Positions 1 to 10,802 of a stretch of 64,000 bases of DNA are shown one piece after another. The notes below the pieces were generated by a model. That model was not told the origin of the DNA. It worked only from the letters and a program-made list of their open reading frames with translations, and made no database searches. Location: NCBI GenBank assembly GCA_934654835.1, contig CAKUGY010000003.1, positions 1 to 64,000 of the forward strand. Direction: 5' to 3'. The stretch comes from an uncultured Collinsella sp. Lineage in GTDB: Bacteria > Actinomycetota > Coriobacteriia > Coriobacteriales > Coriobacteriaceae. The stretch's first letter is position 1, and every line of letters starts with the position of its first letter. The translations under genes were made by a program, and so were the position numbers.

Positions 1-1
1 A

Positions 2-1816
2 ATGTACTGTCGACTTCTTCTCAAACTAATCCTAAGAGACAAGGCCGTATGGATTTGTACGCTCGTTCTCGCTGCAGCCTTTTCCGTCCCCATTGCGTTC
101 AATTCACCCATCTACGGGCCCTTCTTTATGAAACAGGGCATGCAGAGCTTTGTCGACGCATTCAATACGCGCGCGCCCCAGGCCAGCGGCACAGACCTAT
201 CTCCAGAGCAGCAAAATGACGCGGAGCTTGCAAGATACGCGAACGCCGCCCTTGCCGCTCAAACCGACGCCGCCTTTCTCGATTCTGCCGAGAGCTACTA
301 CGCGCTCATGGGCGAAGGCTTCCAATCCGGGTCCATCGTGGGAGACCAAGAGACCAATGACGCAGCGCTCGCATATTGCCGTGCCCTGAGCAGCTCCGGC
401 ATCACGGATATCCCGGCCTCCGCAAACGACCTGCCATTCCTTTCCTTCCTGCCTTACGCCATTGCCACGGCGCCGTCTTTCCTTCCCTTCATCCCCTTCC
501 TTCTCTCGTCGATACTCGTGCTCGGCGCCACAAGGCCCGGGACCCTGGCGGCAAAGGCGCCCGTGCCCAAATTCCGGCGCCTTATCCAAACCGTGTTTTC
601 GATAATTGGCGCGGGGACCGCGATGCTCCTCGCCGGCCTCGCACCCGGGGGCATTTACGCCTCGGTCCTAAACGGCTTCGGGCAAATTAGGTACCCGATC
701 ACCTTCTTCCATGACGGCACGCTTACCACCACGACCGCGGGAAACGTCTTCACAGCCCTGCTTCTCGCGCTTCTTGCGGGCGGAACCTTGATATCCGTTT
801 TCTCCGCCGTCCTATCGACCGCAACGAGGAGCGTCCTCGCGGGCCCCCTTACCTCAGCGCTGCTTGTCGCGGCCCCGGCATTCCCGTTACTGTCCGATTC
901 GGCGCTGGAGCATAACGCCGTGCTCGGGCTCCTGCCGCTGGCCGTGTTCTCGCCTATCGAGGCCACGGGTTACGTAGGATGCTTCCCGACAGAATTCATT
1001 GGCTCCGGTTCAGGCAGCGCATCGATGCTTGCCGTGGCCCTGGCATACGTCGCGGTCTTTTTTACGGTCGGCGCCGTTGCGACACGTTCCCCCAAACAGC
1101 CTGGACCCGCGAAAAAGCACCATGGGCTCGAGCTTCTAGACGCGAGCGTGGGATACGGAAGCACGACGATACTTTCAATCGGGTCGCTTTTCCTGAGCCC
1201 GGGAACGGCGGCGGGCCTCGTTGCTCCCAACGGCTCGGGGAAAACCACCCTTCTTGAAGCGCTGTCGGGCCAATTTCCCACCCGCATCCGCTCGGGAAGC
1301 CTGGCGGCAGACGGAATCTGCCAACGTCGATCAGCCGAATTTGCAGAACTCGTCTACCTGAGCTCTTCGGGCAGCGCGGATCTCTATCCCACGCTATCGG
1401 CCATCGAGCACCTTGCTTTCGTTAGGGAGGCGTGGAAATCGGCCGCCGACATCGACTCGCTCTGCGACTCCCTCGGAATCTCCCCATATCTCGACAAGCC
1501 GACCCGTAAACTCTCGACAGGAATGAAGCAGCAGGTAAAGCTTGCCATGGCGATAGCGACCGATTGCCCGTACCTCATCCTCGATGAACCGCTAAACGGC
1601 CTCGATCCGGGAAAACGGAAAACCTCCTGCGACGCGATGCGCAGCGAAGTGGCGCGGGGACGCAGCGTGCTCATTTCAAGCCATCTACTCGACGACCTGG
1701 CAGACCTTACCAACTCGTTCTACTTCATCGAAGCCGGCACGCTCGTGGAAAAGATCAAGTCGTCCTCGCAGACGCTCAAGCAGGAATACCTCGATACATA
1801 CGAAGGAGGTGAATGA
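2..1816 (+). CDS. ABC exporter: membrane domain fused to C-terminal ATPase
   Basis: This 604-residue protein has an N-terminal hydrophobic half and a C-terminal ABC ATPase, so permease and nucleotide-binding domain are on one chain. Residues 15-35 form the first membrane segment, and further hydrophobic stretches lie near 155-175, 195-225, 250-320 and 345-360. The ATPase shows Walker A (PNGSGKTT, about 409-416), signature LSTGMKQQ (about 504), Walker B YLILDEP (about 525) and the H-loop SSHLLDD. It resembles ABC-2-type exporters of peptides or bacteriocins. The stop at 1814-1816 is followed one base later by the ATG of a small secreted peptide, and that gene's ribosome site (GGAGGTG, 1805-1811) lies inside this one. 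The two are therefore probably translated together. The start lies at the window edge, so the true N-terminus may be upstream. The substrate is unknown. Confidence 0.7.
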   Translation: MYCRLLLKLILRDKAVWICTLVLAAAFSVPIAFNSPIYGPFFMKQGMQSFVDAFNTRAPQASGTDLSPEQQNDAELARYANAALAAQTDAAFLDSAESYYALMGEGFQSGSIVGDQETNDAALAYCRALSSSGITDIPASANDLPFLSFLPYAIATAPSFLPFIPFLLSSILVLGATRPGTLAAKAPVPKFRRLIQTVFSIIGAGTAMLLAGLAPGGIYASVLNGFGQIRYPITFFHDGTLTTTTAGNVFTALLLALLAGGTLISVFSAVLSTATRSVLAGPLTSALLVAAPAFPLLSDSALEHNAVLGLLPLAVFSPIEATGYVGCFPTEFIGSGSGSASMLAVALAYVAVFFTVGAVATRSPKQPGPAKKHHGLELLDASVGYGSTTILSIGSLFLSPGTAAGLVAPNGSGKTTLLEALSGQFPTRIRSGSLAADGICQRRSAEFAELVYLSSSGSADLYPTLSAIEHLAFVREAWKSAADIDSLCDSLGISPYLDKPTRKLSTGMKQQVKLAMAIATDCPYLILDEPLNGLDPGKRKTSCDAMRSEVARGRSVLISSHLLDDLADLTNSFYFIEAGTLVEKIKSSSQTLKQEYLDTYEGGE

Positions 1817-1817
1817 C

Positions 1818-2163
1818 ATGAAACTATTTTGAACAGCTGAAGTCCAATGCGTCGCGCATGGCTGTCTACGCCATCCTCGTGGCAACGGCTTTATGCGGAA
1901 TCGCGGCACCCGTCTATGCGCTCAACGGGGAGAAAGGCGATGTCGAACCCGCGTACATGGCTTCGACGGTTAAGGACCGGTACAAAGCCTTCTCTGGAGA
2001 CACGTTTTACGTAGCAGAGTACGACACGACCTACCGTCAGCTTCGCTACAACAAGGGCTACGACTATCTAGGCGCAGAGGCAATCAGCTATACGTCGGGT
2101 TGGTACCGCTCCAACTATGGACACATAACCCAGTTCAAGTGTAACTACCGTGTGTACAACTAA
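1818..2163 (+). pseudogene. Small secreted peptide gene with a one-base frameshift near its start
   Basis: An ATG at 1818, well placed behind GGAGGTG, opens MKLF and then stops at once (TGA, 1830-1832) because of a run of four T. Removing one T gives one frame that reads MKLFEQLKSNASR and joins the open frame at 1858, for 114 residues. The joined product has a basic start, a hydrophobic core (AVYAILVATALCGIAAPV) and a clean AxA cleavage site (PVYA before LNG). The mature part would be about 80 residues, rich in Tyr (YKAF, YDTTYRQLRYNKGYDYL, SGWYRSNYGH) with one Cys near the end. As it stands, translation could only begin at the internal ATG 1858, which would still give most of the signal peptide. 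The family is not recognised; neighbouring an ABC exporter it could be a bacteriocin-like or surface peptide. The shift could be a real mutation, slippage-based control or a sequencing error. Confidence 0.6.
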
Positions 2164-2178
2164 AGCAACCGGCCGGGA

Positions 2179-2213
2179 CGAGGGGTGACGCAAAAGCGTC
2201 GCCCCTCGTTTTT
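2179..2213 (+). terminator. Intrinsic terminator after the ABC/peptide pair
   Basis: A 13-bp stem (CGAGGGGTGACGC, 2179-2191, with GCGTCGCCCCTCG, 2196-2208) closes an AAAA loop and is followed by a run of T. One G-U pair is present. Confidence 0.85.
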
Positions 2214-2223
2214 AACCATGTCA

Positions 2224-2240
2224 ACTGAACCTAGTTCAGT
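2224..2240. repeat. Short inverted repeat ACTGAAC/GTTCAGT
   Basis: Perfect 7-bp arms, ACTGAAC and GTTCAGT, flank CTA. They sit just downstream of the terminator. It could be a binding site, but no gene starts next to it. Confidence 0.4.
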
Positions 2241-2304
2241 TTGGTTGATTTCCGATCTCAGCCGAACACATTGAGCGGAAAGGCCGTTCCCGCAGTCAGT
2301 CGAA

Positions 2305-2337
2305 CGTCCCCGGGGCCCTTCTCAGGCCCCGGGGACG
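2305..2337. repeat. Strong GC hairpin, 13-bp perfect stem
   Basis: CGTCCCCGGGGCC (2305-2317) and GGCCCCGGGGACG (2325-2337) pair perfectly around CTTCTCA. The T-run after it is poor (GCATTTTCC), so it is either a weak terminator or one of the GTCCC-containing palindromes scattered through this window. The rest of 2164-2417 holds no convincing gene. Confidence 0.6.
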
Positions 2338-2417
2338 GCATTTTCCCAGTTGAAGGAACGGTGGAGATGTGTTTCGATGGGTCAGATTCGTGTCGTTCCG
2401 AAAAGACCGTGAACCTT

Positions 2418-2446
2418 TTGTGGGACACGCGGCGCCGTGGTACCAT
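2418..2446 (+). promoter_or_regulatory. Candidate promoter for rpmE
   Basis: TTGTGG (2418-2423) and TACCAT (2441-2446) are 17 bases apart, about 85 bases before the rpmE start. The match to consensus is moderate. Confidence 0.4.
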
Positions 2447-2459
2447 AGCCGAGTTTGTT

Positions 2460-2508
2460 GTCTTGGTCGGAAACCAAGACGCCTTATGCGCTGATCGGTA
2501 ACCAGCGC
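2460..2508 (+). promoter_or_regulatory. Twin-hairpin rpmE leader (candidate L31 leader)
   Basis: Two hairpins stand in the 5' leader of rpmE. The first is GTCTTGGT (2460-2467) with ACCAAGAC (2473-2480); the second is GCGCTG (2488-2493) with CAGCGC (2503-2508). Their loop regions share the word TCGGNAACCA. Ribosomal protein L31 leaders that bind L31 for feedback control are described for several bacterial groups, so an autoregulatory role is plausible. The role here is inferred from position and structure only. Confidence 0.45.
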
Positions 2509-2530
2509 CTGACCAATAAGGAGTCCTACC

Positions 2531-2956
2531 ATGAAGCAGGGTATCCATCCCCAGTATGTCGAGTGCACGGTGACGTGCTCTTGCGGCAACACCTTCAAGA
2601 CGCATGCTACCGTGTCCGAGATGAAGGTCGAGCTTTGCAACGAGTGCCACCCGTTCTACACCGGCCAGCAGAAGTTCGTCGACACCGGTGGACGCGTCCA
2701 GCGCTTCGCCGACAAGTTCGGTGGCGCCGCTGCCGCCCAGCTCAAGAAGGCCGAGGAGGCCAAGGCTGCCAAGGCCGCCAAGGCTGCTGAGGCCGAGGCC
2801 GCTCGCAAGGCCGCCGCTGAGGCTAAGGCTGCCGAGAAGGCTAAGCGTGCCGCTAAGTTCGCCGAGGAGGCTGCCAAGCAGGCCGCCGAGGCTCCCGCAG
2901 AGGCTCCTGCCGAGGAGGCCGCTGCCGAGGCCGAGACCACCGAGGCTGCTGAGTAA
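2531..2956 (+). CDS. rpmE: Ribosomal protein bL31 with long Ala/Lys/Glu tail
   Basis: The first 68 or so residues are a classic zinc-type L31 of the 50S subunit. It starts MKQGIHPQYVECTVTCSCGNTF and carries the metal-binding cysteines C16, C18, C37 and C40, then HPFYTGQQKFVDTGGRVQRF. After this comes a tail of about 70 residues made almost only of Ala, Lys, Glu and a few Arg. It is basic and helical in the first part, then acidic, ending in EAPAEEAAAEAETTEAAE. Usual L31 is 65-80 residues, so this one (141) is nearly doubled. The start follows AAGGAG at 2518-2523. A strong terminator follows, so the gene is probably transcribed alone. The tail may contact RNA or membrane-near factors; that is a guess. 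Confidence 0.93.
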   Translation: MKQGIHPQYVECTVTCSCGNTFKTHATVSEMKVELCNECHPFYTGQQKFVDTGGRVQRFADKFGGAAAAQLKKAEEAKAAKAAKAAEAEAARKAAAEAKAAEKAKRAAKFAEEAAKQAAEAPAEAPAEEAAAEAETTEAAE

Positions 2957-2991
2957 ATAGCTCGCCGCGGAATCACTCGCATTCATGGCAT

Positions 2992-3035
2992 AAGGGCCGC
3001 GCATCCGTTTGGGTGCGCGGCCCTTTTCTTTTTTA
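2992..3035 (+). terminator. Intrinsic terminator after rpmE
   Basis: AAGGGCCGCGCA (2992-3003) pairs with TGCGCGGCCCTT (3014-3025), followed by a T-rich run. Confidence 0.9.
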
Positions 3036-3103
3036 TTGGCGCAAGCGAACCCGTCCCCAATGCGCCAATATTGGTGCGATGGGGACGGGTTCGCTTGCAC
3101 CAA
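3036..3103. repeat. 33-bp palindrome family: head-to-head pair
   Basis: Two 33-bp units (3036-3068 and 3071-3103) face each other with TA between them. Each unit is itself a hairpin with arms TTGG(C/T)GC... and ...GC(G/A)CCAA, and the second unit is nearly the reverse complement of the first. The core reads GAACCCGTCCCC in one strand. The same two-unit arrangement recurs at 38776-38842. Confidence 0.85.
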
Positions 3104-3135
3104 TTGGCAGAGAGGCGACGTTTTCCCAGATAAAA

Positions 3136-3168
3136 CCTGCCAAAATAAACCTGTCCCTTTTTGGCAGG
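3136..3168. repeat. 33-bp palindrome family: single unit
   Basis: Arms CCTGCCAAAA and TTTTGGCAGG are perfectly complementary and flank the family core AAACCTGTCCC at unit positions 12-22. The arm sequence differs from the neighbouring copies but the pairing is kept. Confidence 0.8.
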
Positions 3169-3299
3169 CTTGTCGTAGTTATTACGTGGTCGATGATGTC
3201 GACCGCATAGGCGGCGCCCTGTTTGGCTAAAGTACAATTATCTGTGTTTAACTCGCCCAAAGTTTCGTACTGTGGGCGATGGCCAAAAAGGAAAACCAC

Positions 3300-6106
<2,807 letters not shown>

Positions 6107-6107
<1 letters not shown>

Positions 6108-7255
6108 TGGCCGAGGCTCTAGAGGTAACGCCCGCCGAGCTAGACGCTTTTGCGGACCGACTCGGCGAGGTCGAATCGTATCTCCATTTGGACGAGAAGC
6201 GCATCCGCGTGACGGAGCTCGAGGCCAAAAGCGTCGCTCCCGGCTTTTGGGACGACGCCGATGCCGCTCGCGCCACCATGGAGGAGATCGCGCGTGCCAA
6301 GGAGGACATCGCTGCCGTGGATACCGCGCGCGGTGAGCTCTCCGATGCCCGTGCCGCGCTGGAGCTTGCCGAGGAAATGGGCGACGACCCGGATGCCGCC
6401 GCATTGCGCGAGGAGGCTGCCGCCACGGCGGAGCGCCTGGCGCGCGCTATCGACGAGCTCGAGCTTGCGAGCTGGTTTACCGGCGAGTTCGATCACGGTG
6501 ACGCGATTGTGACCATCAAGCCCGGACAGGGCGGTTTGGAGGCCCAGGACTGGACCTTCATGCTCTTTAAAATGTACATGAAGTACTGCCAACGTCGCGG
6601 GTGGAAGGTCACCATCAACGATTGCCCCGCGGCCGAGGTCATCGGCATCGATCGCGCCACCTTTACCGTCGAAGGCAAGGACGCCTTCGGTATGCTTCGC
6701 GCCGAGGCCGGCGTCCACCGCCTGGTGCGCATTAGCCCTACCGACGACAAGAAGCGCCGTCAGACTACGTTTGCCGGCGTCGAGGTCATTCCGGTGCTGC
6801 CCGACGATATCGACATCGAGATTAACCCCGATGACATCCGCGTCGACGTTTACCATGCAAGCGGCCCGGGCGGTCAGGGCGTCAACACCACCGATTCCGC
6901 TGTGCGCGTGACGCATTTCCCCAGCGGCATCGTGGTGACTTGCCAAAACGAGCGTAGCCAGATTCAGAACAAGGCCGCGTGCATGCAGATCCTCAAGGCC
7001 CGCCTGTACGAGATTGAGCTCGAAAAGCGTGCCGAGGCCCTGGATGAGATTCGCGGACCCAAGACCACGATTGGTTTTGGCAACCAGATTCGCAGCTACG
7101 TGCTCTACCCGTACCAGATGGTTAAGGACCTGCGCACGGGTGTGGAGACCAGCAACGTCGAGGCCGTTCTTGACGATGGCGATTTGGATCCGTTCGTTAT
7201 CGGCTATCACCGTTGGGCAACGGGCAACGCTGACGTGGAGACTCCATCCGCCTAA
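6107..7255 (+). CDS. prfB: Peptide chain release factor 2
   Basis: RF2 ends translation at UGA and UAA. The 382-residue product carries the catalytic GGQ (residues 255-257, in GPGGQGVNTTDSAVRVTH) that triggers peptide release. The usual stop-codon reading tripeptide SPF is SPT here (S210-P211-T212, in VRISPTDDKKRRQTTF). The rest of the fold is regular RF2, including DIDIEINPDDIRVDVYHASG and QIRSYVLYPYQMVKDLRTG. The frame is open from the ATG with a normal-length N-terminus, so there is no sign of the programmed +1 shift that controls RF2 in many bacteria. The start overlaps the secA stop by one base, which argues for translational coupling. Confidence 0.95.
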
Positions 7256-7380
7256 ACCCTTGGATTATGCGGGGATGGGTACAAAACCCTCTGGACCGGG
7301 CGTTTTGTATCCAGAACAAACTCTGTTCAGGGGTGGTTTTTGCCCGACGAATCGGTAGAATCGAATAAAAGAAGAAGTTC

Positions 7381-7409
7381 AAAGCGCATCCGATGGGGTG
7401 CGCTTTTTT
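7381..7409 (+). terminator. Terminator between prfB and the YitT-like gene
   Basis: AAAGCGCA (7381-7388) and TGCGCTTT (7399-7406) form the stem, followed by T. It ends only 12 bases before the next start codon, so it could also act as an attenuator for that gene. A second hairpin (ACAAAAC...GTTTTGT, 7281-7308) lies upstream. Confidence 0.75.
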
Positions 7410-7421
7410 GAGGGAGGCAGC

Positions 7422-8312
7422 ATGGCATATCGTCTGGACATCAAGCGTATTCTTTCGATGAACTTCTTTCACGATCTGCCCCAGATTATGTTGGGATGCG
7501 CCTTGGCCGCCATCGCGACCGACCTGTTTTTGATTCCCAATGGCCTTGCCGCCGGTGGCGTTACGGGCCTTGCGACGATTATCCAGGCGGTCGGCGCCTC
7601 GCACGGCGTGTCGCTTCCCGTCGGTATCCAGACCATCGTGATGAACGCCTTGCTGTTGCTGGTTGTTGTGCGCGAGGGCGGCATGTTCTACGTGGTGCAG
7701 ACGGCGACGGGCTTTGTGCTGCTGGGCTTCTTTACCGACCTGTTTGCCCCGTTTGTAGCGCCTCTGGCAGATGCGGACCTGATGCTCCCTGCTATGTGGG
7801 GCGGCATTATCACGGGCATCGGTTACGGCATGGTGCTGCGCGCCGGCGCCAATACCGGCGGCTCTGACACGATTGGCCAAATCATCTCGCGCAATACCTC
7901 GCTGCCGGTGGGCTCGACCGTTATGGCGATCGATGTTGCCGTGTGCGCGGCATCGGCTCCGGTCTTCTCGCTCGAAAATGCTCTGTATGCGGGGCTTTCG
8001 ATGGTTATCAGTGGCTATGTGATCGATGCCGTGGTCGATGGCGGCAATAAGCGCCGTATGGTGCTTATCATCTCGGACAAGTTCCCCGATATCGCTGCCG
8101 ACATCATGTATGGTCTGGGCCGCGGCTGCACCAAGTTTAAAGCGACCGGCATGTACTCGGGTGCCGAGAAGCCGGTGATCATGGTGATCGTGAGCCGCCG
8201 TGAGCTCAACACCCTTAAGACGATCGTGCGCGAGCGCGATCCTCATGCCATCGTGACGGTTGCCGACGTTACGGAGGCCTCCGGCGAGGGATTCAAGGAC
8301 ATTAACGCGTAG
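7422..8312 (+). CDS. YitT/DUF161-DUF2179 family membrane protein
   Basis: The 296-residue product has about five or six membrane segments in residues 20-175 and a soluble C-terminal domain of about 90 residues. The conserved family words are seen: LIPNGLAAGGVTGLA near the start, and GIGYGMVLRAGANTGGSDTIGQII in the middle. The tail (RRMVLIISDKFPDIAADIM... GRGCTKFKATGMYSG... KPVIMVIVSRRELNTLKTIV) is a DUF2179 domain. The family is widespread in Gram-positive bacteria, and its transported substrate or signal is not firmly known. The start at ATG 7422 has GGGAGGC at the right distance. It appears to be a single-gene unit. Confidence 0.9.
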   Translation: MAYRLDIKRILSMNFFHDLPQIMLGCALAAIATDLFLIPNGLAAGGVTGLATIIQAVGASHGVSLPVGIQTIVMNALLLLVVVREGGMFYVVQTATGFVLLGFFTDLFAPFVAPLADADLMLPAMWGGIITGIGYGMVLRAGANTGGSDTIGQIISRNTSLPVGSTVMAIDVAVCAASAPVFSLENALYAGLSMVISGYVIDAVVDGGNKRRMVLIISDKFPDIAADIMYGLGRGCTKFKATGMYSGAEKPVIMVIVSRRELNTLKTIVRERDPHAIVTVADVTEASGEGFKDINA

Positions 8313-8519
8313 GGCAGACTGCGCTCCATCCAAAAGACGTCCACATTGCTAAACCGTTTCATCAGCGGTACTGCCTGCTAAATTGTTCAAATAATGATAA
8401 AAACTCTGGTAAAGCCCTCAGTTTCCAGCATAATGAATGACGTACGTGCATTGCGGCTGTGTTGGGATTACCTTCTGTGCCGTGCGCATCTTGTCTAATG
8501 AGGATGAAAGGAAGGCACA

Positions 8520-9350
8520 ATGAGCGACGAAGAGCTCAAAAAGGTTGCCAACGAGGTAAGGAAGGGCATCGTCACCGGCGTGCACGCTGCCAAGTCCGGC
8601 CATCCGGGCGGTTCGCTCGGCGCTGCCGACATCATGACCTATCTGTACTTTGAGGAAATGAACGTCGACCCGGCCGATCCCCGCAAGGCCGACCGCGATC
8701 GCTTTGTGCTCTCCAAGGGCCACTGCGCTCCGGGCCTGTACGCCGTGCTTGCCGAGCGCGGTTTCTTCCCCAAGGAGGACCTCGAGACGCTGCGCCACAT
8801 CGGCAGCCACCTGCAGGGCCACCCCAACATGAACGACACCCCGGGCGTCGACATGTCCACGGGCTCGCTCGGCCAGGGCATCTCCGCCGCCGTGGGCATG
8901 GCCGTTGCCGCCAAGCACTGGGGCGACGACTACCGCACCTACGCCCTGCTGGGCGACGGCGAGAGCGAGGAGGGCCAGGTCTGGGAGGCCGCCATGTTTG
9001 CCGGCAACCAGCAGCTCGACAACCTCTGCGTGATCGTCGACCACAACGGCCTGCAGATCGACGGCCCCGTCGAGGAAGTCAACGACCCCATGCCGCTGGC
9101 CGACAAGTTCCGCGCCTTCAAGTTCCACGTGGTGGAGCTCGCCGACGGCAACGACTTCGACCAGATCCGCGCCGCCTTTGCCGAGGCTCGCGCCACCAAG
9201 GGCAAGCCGTGCGCCATTATCGCCGAGACCACGAAGGGCAAGGGCGTGTCCTTTATGGAGAACCAGGTGGGCTGGCACGGTAAGGCCCCCAACGAAGAAC
9301 AGTTCGAGCAGGCCATGGCGGAGCTCACGGCCGCCGGAGAGGAGCTCTAG
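8520..9350 (+). CDS. Transketolase, N-terminal subunit
   Basis: This is the thiamine-diphosphate-binding half of a split transketolase of the non-oxidative pentose phosphate pathway. The 276 residues include GHPGGSLGAADIMTYLYF near residue 30, SKGHCAPGLYAVLAERGFF, and the TPP/Mg motif GDGESEEGQVWEAAMFAG (GDG near 144-146) ending with NGLQIDGP. Full-length transketolases are about 660 residues; here the missing half is the next gene, one base downstream. The start follows AAAGGAAGG (8509-8517). The 207 bases before it hold no clear gene, and I saw no convincing promoter there. Confidence 0.93.
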   Translation: MSDEELKKVANEVRKGIVTGVHAAKSGHPGGSLGAADIMTYLYFEEMNVDPADPRKADRDRFVLSKGHCAPGLYAVLAERGFFPKEDLETLRHIGSHLQGHPNMNDTPGVDMSTGSLGQGISAAVGMAVAAKHWGDDYRTYALLGDGESEEGQVWEAAMFAGNQQLDNLCVIVDHNGLQIDGPVEEVNDPMPLADKFRAFKFHVVELADGNDFDQIRAAFAEARATKGKPCAIIAETTKGKGVSFMENQVGWHGKAPNEEQFEQAMAELTAAGEEL

Positions 9351-9351
9351 G

Positions 9352-10293
9352 ATGGCAGACGTCAAGAAAATCGCCACGCGCGTAAGCTACGGCGAGGCCC
9401 TCGTCGAGCTCGCTGCCGAGCACGATGACTTTGTGGTTCTCGACGCCGACCTGGCCGCCGCCACGCAGACCGGCAAGTTCAAGGCCGCCTGCCCCGACCG
9501 CTTCTTTGATGTGGGCATTGCCGAGAGCAACCTGATGGGTGTCGCCGCCGGTATCGCGACCACCGGCCGCGTCGCCTTCGCGAGCACCTTTGCCATGTTT
9601 GCCGCTGGCCGCGCCTTCGAGCAGGTCCGCAACTCCATTGGCTATCCGCACCTCAACGTTAAGATCGGCGCCACGCACGCCGGCATCTCGGTGGGCGAGG
9701 ACGGCGCCACGCATCAGTGCTGCGAGGATATCGCCCTGATGCGCGTCATCCCCGGCATGACCGTTATCGTTCCCGCCGACGACGTCGAGGCCCGTGCCGT
9801 GACGCGTGCCGCCTACGAGTGCGACGGTCCTGTCTACATGCGCTTTGCCCGTCTGGCCTCGCCGGTCATCAACGACCCCGAGACCTACAAGTTCGAGGTG
9901 GGCAAGGGTATCATCATGCGCGAAGGCGCCGACGTCACCATCATCGCCTGCGGCCTGATGGTCGGCGAGGCCCTCGATGCCGCCGAGCAGCTCGCTGCCG
10001 AGGGCATCGATGCCGAGGTCATCAACATGCACACCATCAAGCCCATCGACGCCGACCTGATCGTCAGGAGCGCCACCAAGACCGGCCATGTCGTGACCGT
10101 CGAGGAGCACTCCGTGATCGGCGGCCTGGGCAGCGCCGTTGCCGACGTCCTGTGCGAGCAGTGCCCGACGCCGCTCAAGAAGATCGGCGTCAACGACACC
10201 TTCGGCGAGTCCGGTCCGGGTGCCGAGCTCCTGCACAAGTACGGCCTGGACGCCGCCAACATCGTGGCAACGACCAAGGAGTTCTTGGCCTAA
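9352..10293 (+). CDS. Transketolase, C-terminal subunit
   Basis: The second half of the split transketolase (313 residues) supplies the pyrimidine-binding domain and the C-terminal transketolase domain. Seen are FFDVGIAESNLMGVAAGIA with the catalytic Glu near residue 58, the GATHAGISVGEDGATHQ segment, and a C-terminal part with GLMVGEALDAAEQLAAEGI and VEEHSVIGGLGSAVADVL. The start codon is one base after the stop of the N-terminal subunit, so equal synthesis by coupling is likely. The two subunits should form a heterotetramer that moves two-carbon units between sugar phosphates. Confidence 0.93.
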   Translation: MADVKKIATRVSYGEALVELAAEHDDFVVLDADLAAATQTGKFKAACPDRFFDVGIAESNLMGVAAGIATTGRVAFASTFAMFAAGRAFEQVRNSIGYPHLNVKIGATHAGISVGEDGATHQCCEDIALMRVIPGMTVIVPADDVEARAVTRAAYECDGPVYMRFARLASPVINDPETYKFEVGKGIIMREGADVTIIACGLMVGEALDAAEQLAAEGIDAEVINMHTIKPIDADLIVRSATKTGHVVTVEEHSVIGGLGSAVADVLCEQCPTPLKKIGVNDTFGESGPGAELLHKYGLDAANIVATTKEFLA

Positions 10294-10342
10294 AGCAAGA
10301 CGAGCCAAGGCATGGCCTCGGCAGCTTGACCTAAACCCGAAT

Positions 10343-10372
10343 AGGGGCGTCCTCTAGCAGGGCGCCCCTTTT
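10343..10372 (+). terminator. Terminator after the transketolase pair
   Basis: AGGGGCG (10343-10349) pairs with CGCCCCT (10363-10369), followed by TTTT. Confidence 0.75.
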
Positions 10373-10373
10373 A

Positions 10374-10440
10374 AGTTGCGGTGAAATAGGGACTGATTAG
10401 CCCCTTGACCAGCTAAATCAGTCCCTATTTCACCGCAACT
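10374..10440. repeat. 67-bp palindrome family, copy 1
   Basis: The unit runs from AGTTGCGGTGAAATAGGGAC to GTCCCTATTTCACCGCAACT with complementary arms of more than 20 bp and a short centre. Three more copies of exactly 67 bp lie at 19736, 38667 and 39751. Confidence 0.85.
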
Positions 10441-10570
10441 TATAAAGAGGCCCTATCAGGCAAGGCCCCATGAGGGAAAGGGGCCCAGTTCAACAAAGTG
10501 CCATTCAGCCAGCCCCTAGGCATGGCGATGCTGCACCTCAAGATCATGCGGCGACTCCTTAGTAGCCGCA

Positions 10571-10698
10571 GGCCGGGCACCGTGTTACTTTCCAAATCAT
10601 TCCGCAGCGAAGGCAGGCGTTTGTCCGCCGCTCCGCAGGAGCAGGACAAATGCCTGCCATGCGCGAGGACGATTTGGAAAGTAACACGGTGCCCGGCC
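10571..10698. repeat. Giant nested hairpin upstream of ftsE
   Basis: Perfect 28-bp arms (10571-10598 and 10671-10698; left arm begins GGCCGGGCACCGTGTTACTT) enclose a second stem of 15 bp (10612-10626 with 10644-10658; one G-U) and a small inner stem CTCC/GGAG. Together with the 67-bp palindrome it fills the 509-base gap between the transketolase and ftsE genes. There is no open reading frame with a ribosome site inside. It may be a structured RNA, a processing site or a miniature mobile element. Confidence 0.8.
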
Positions 10699-10802
10699 GG
10701 TGGGATCACAAACCCCGCCATGCTTCTTATGTGCAGCAAAGGCAATGCTGCTAAAATACAAAGCGCTCATGTAGTTTAAACGCACGACGATAAGGAGCAC
10801 CA

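Noticed and set aside
1858..2163. Peptide as a lactococcin-972-type bacteriocin
   Set aside because: Size, signal peptide and ABC neighbour fit, but the Trp/Gly and His pattern of that family is not present.
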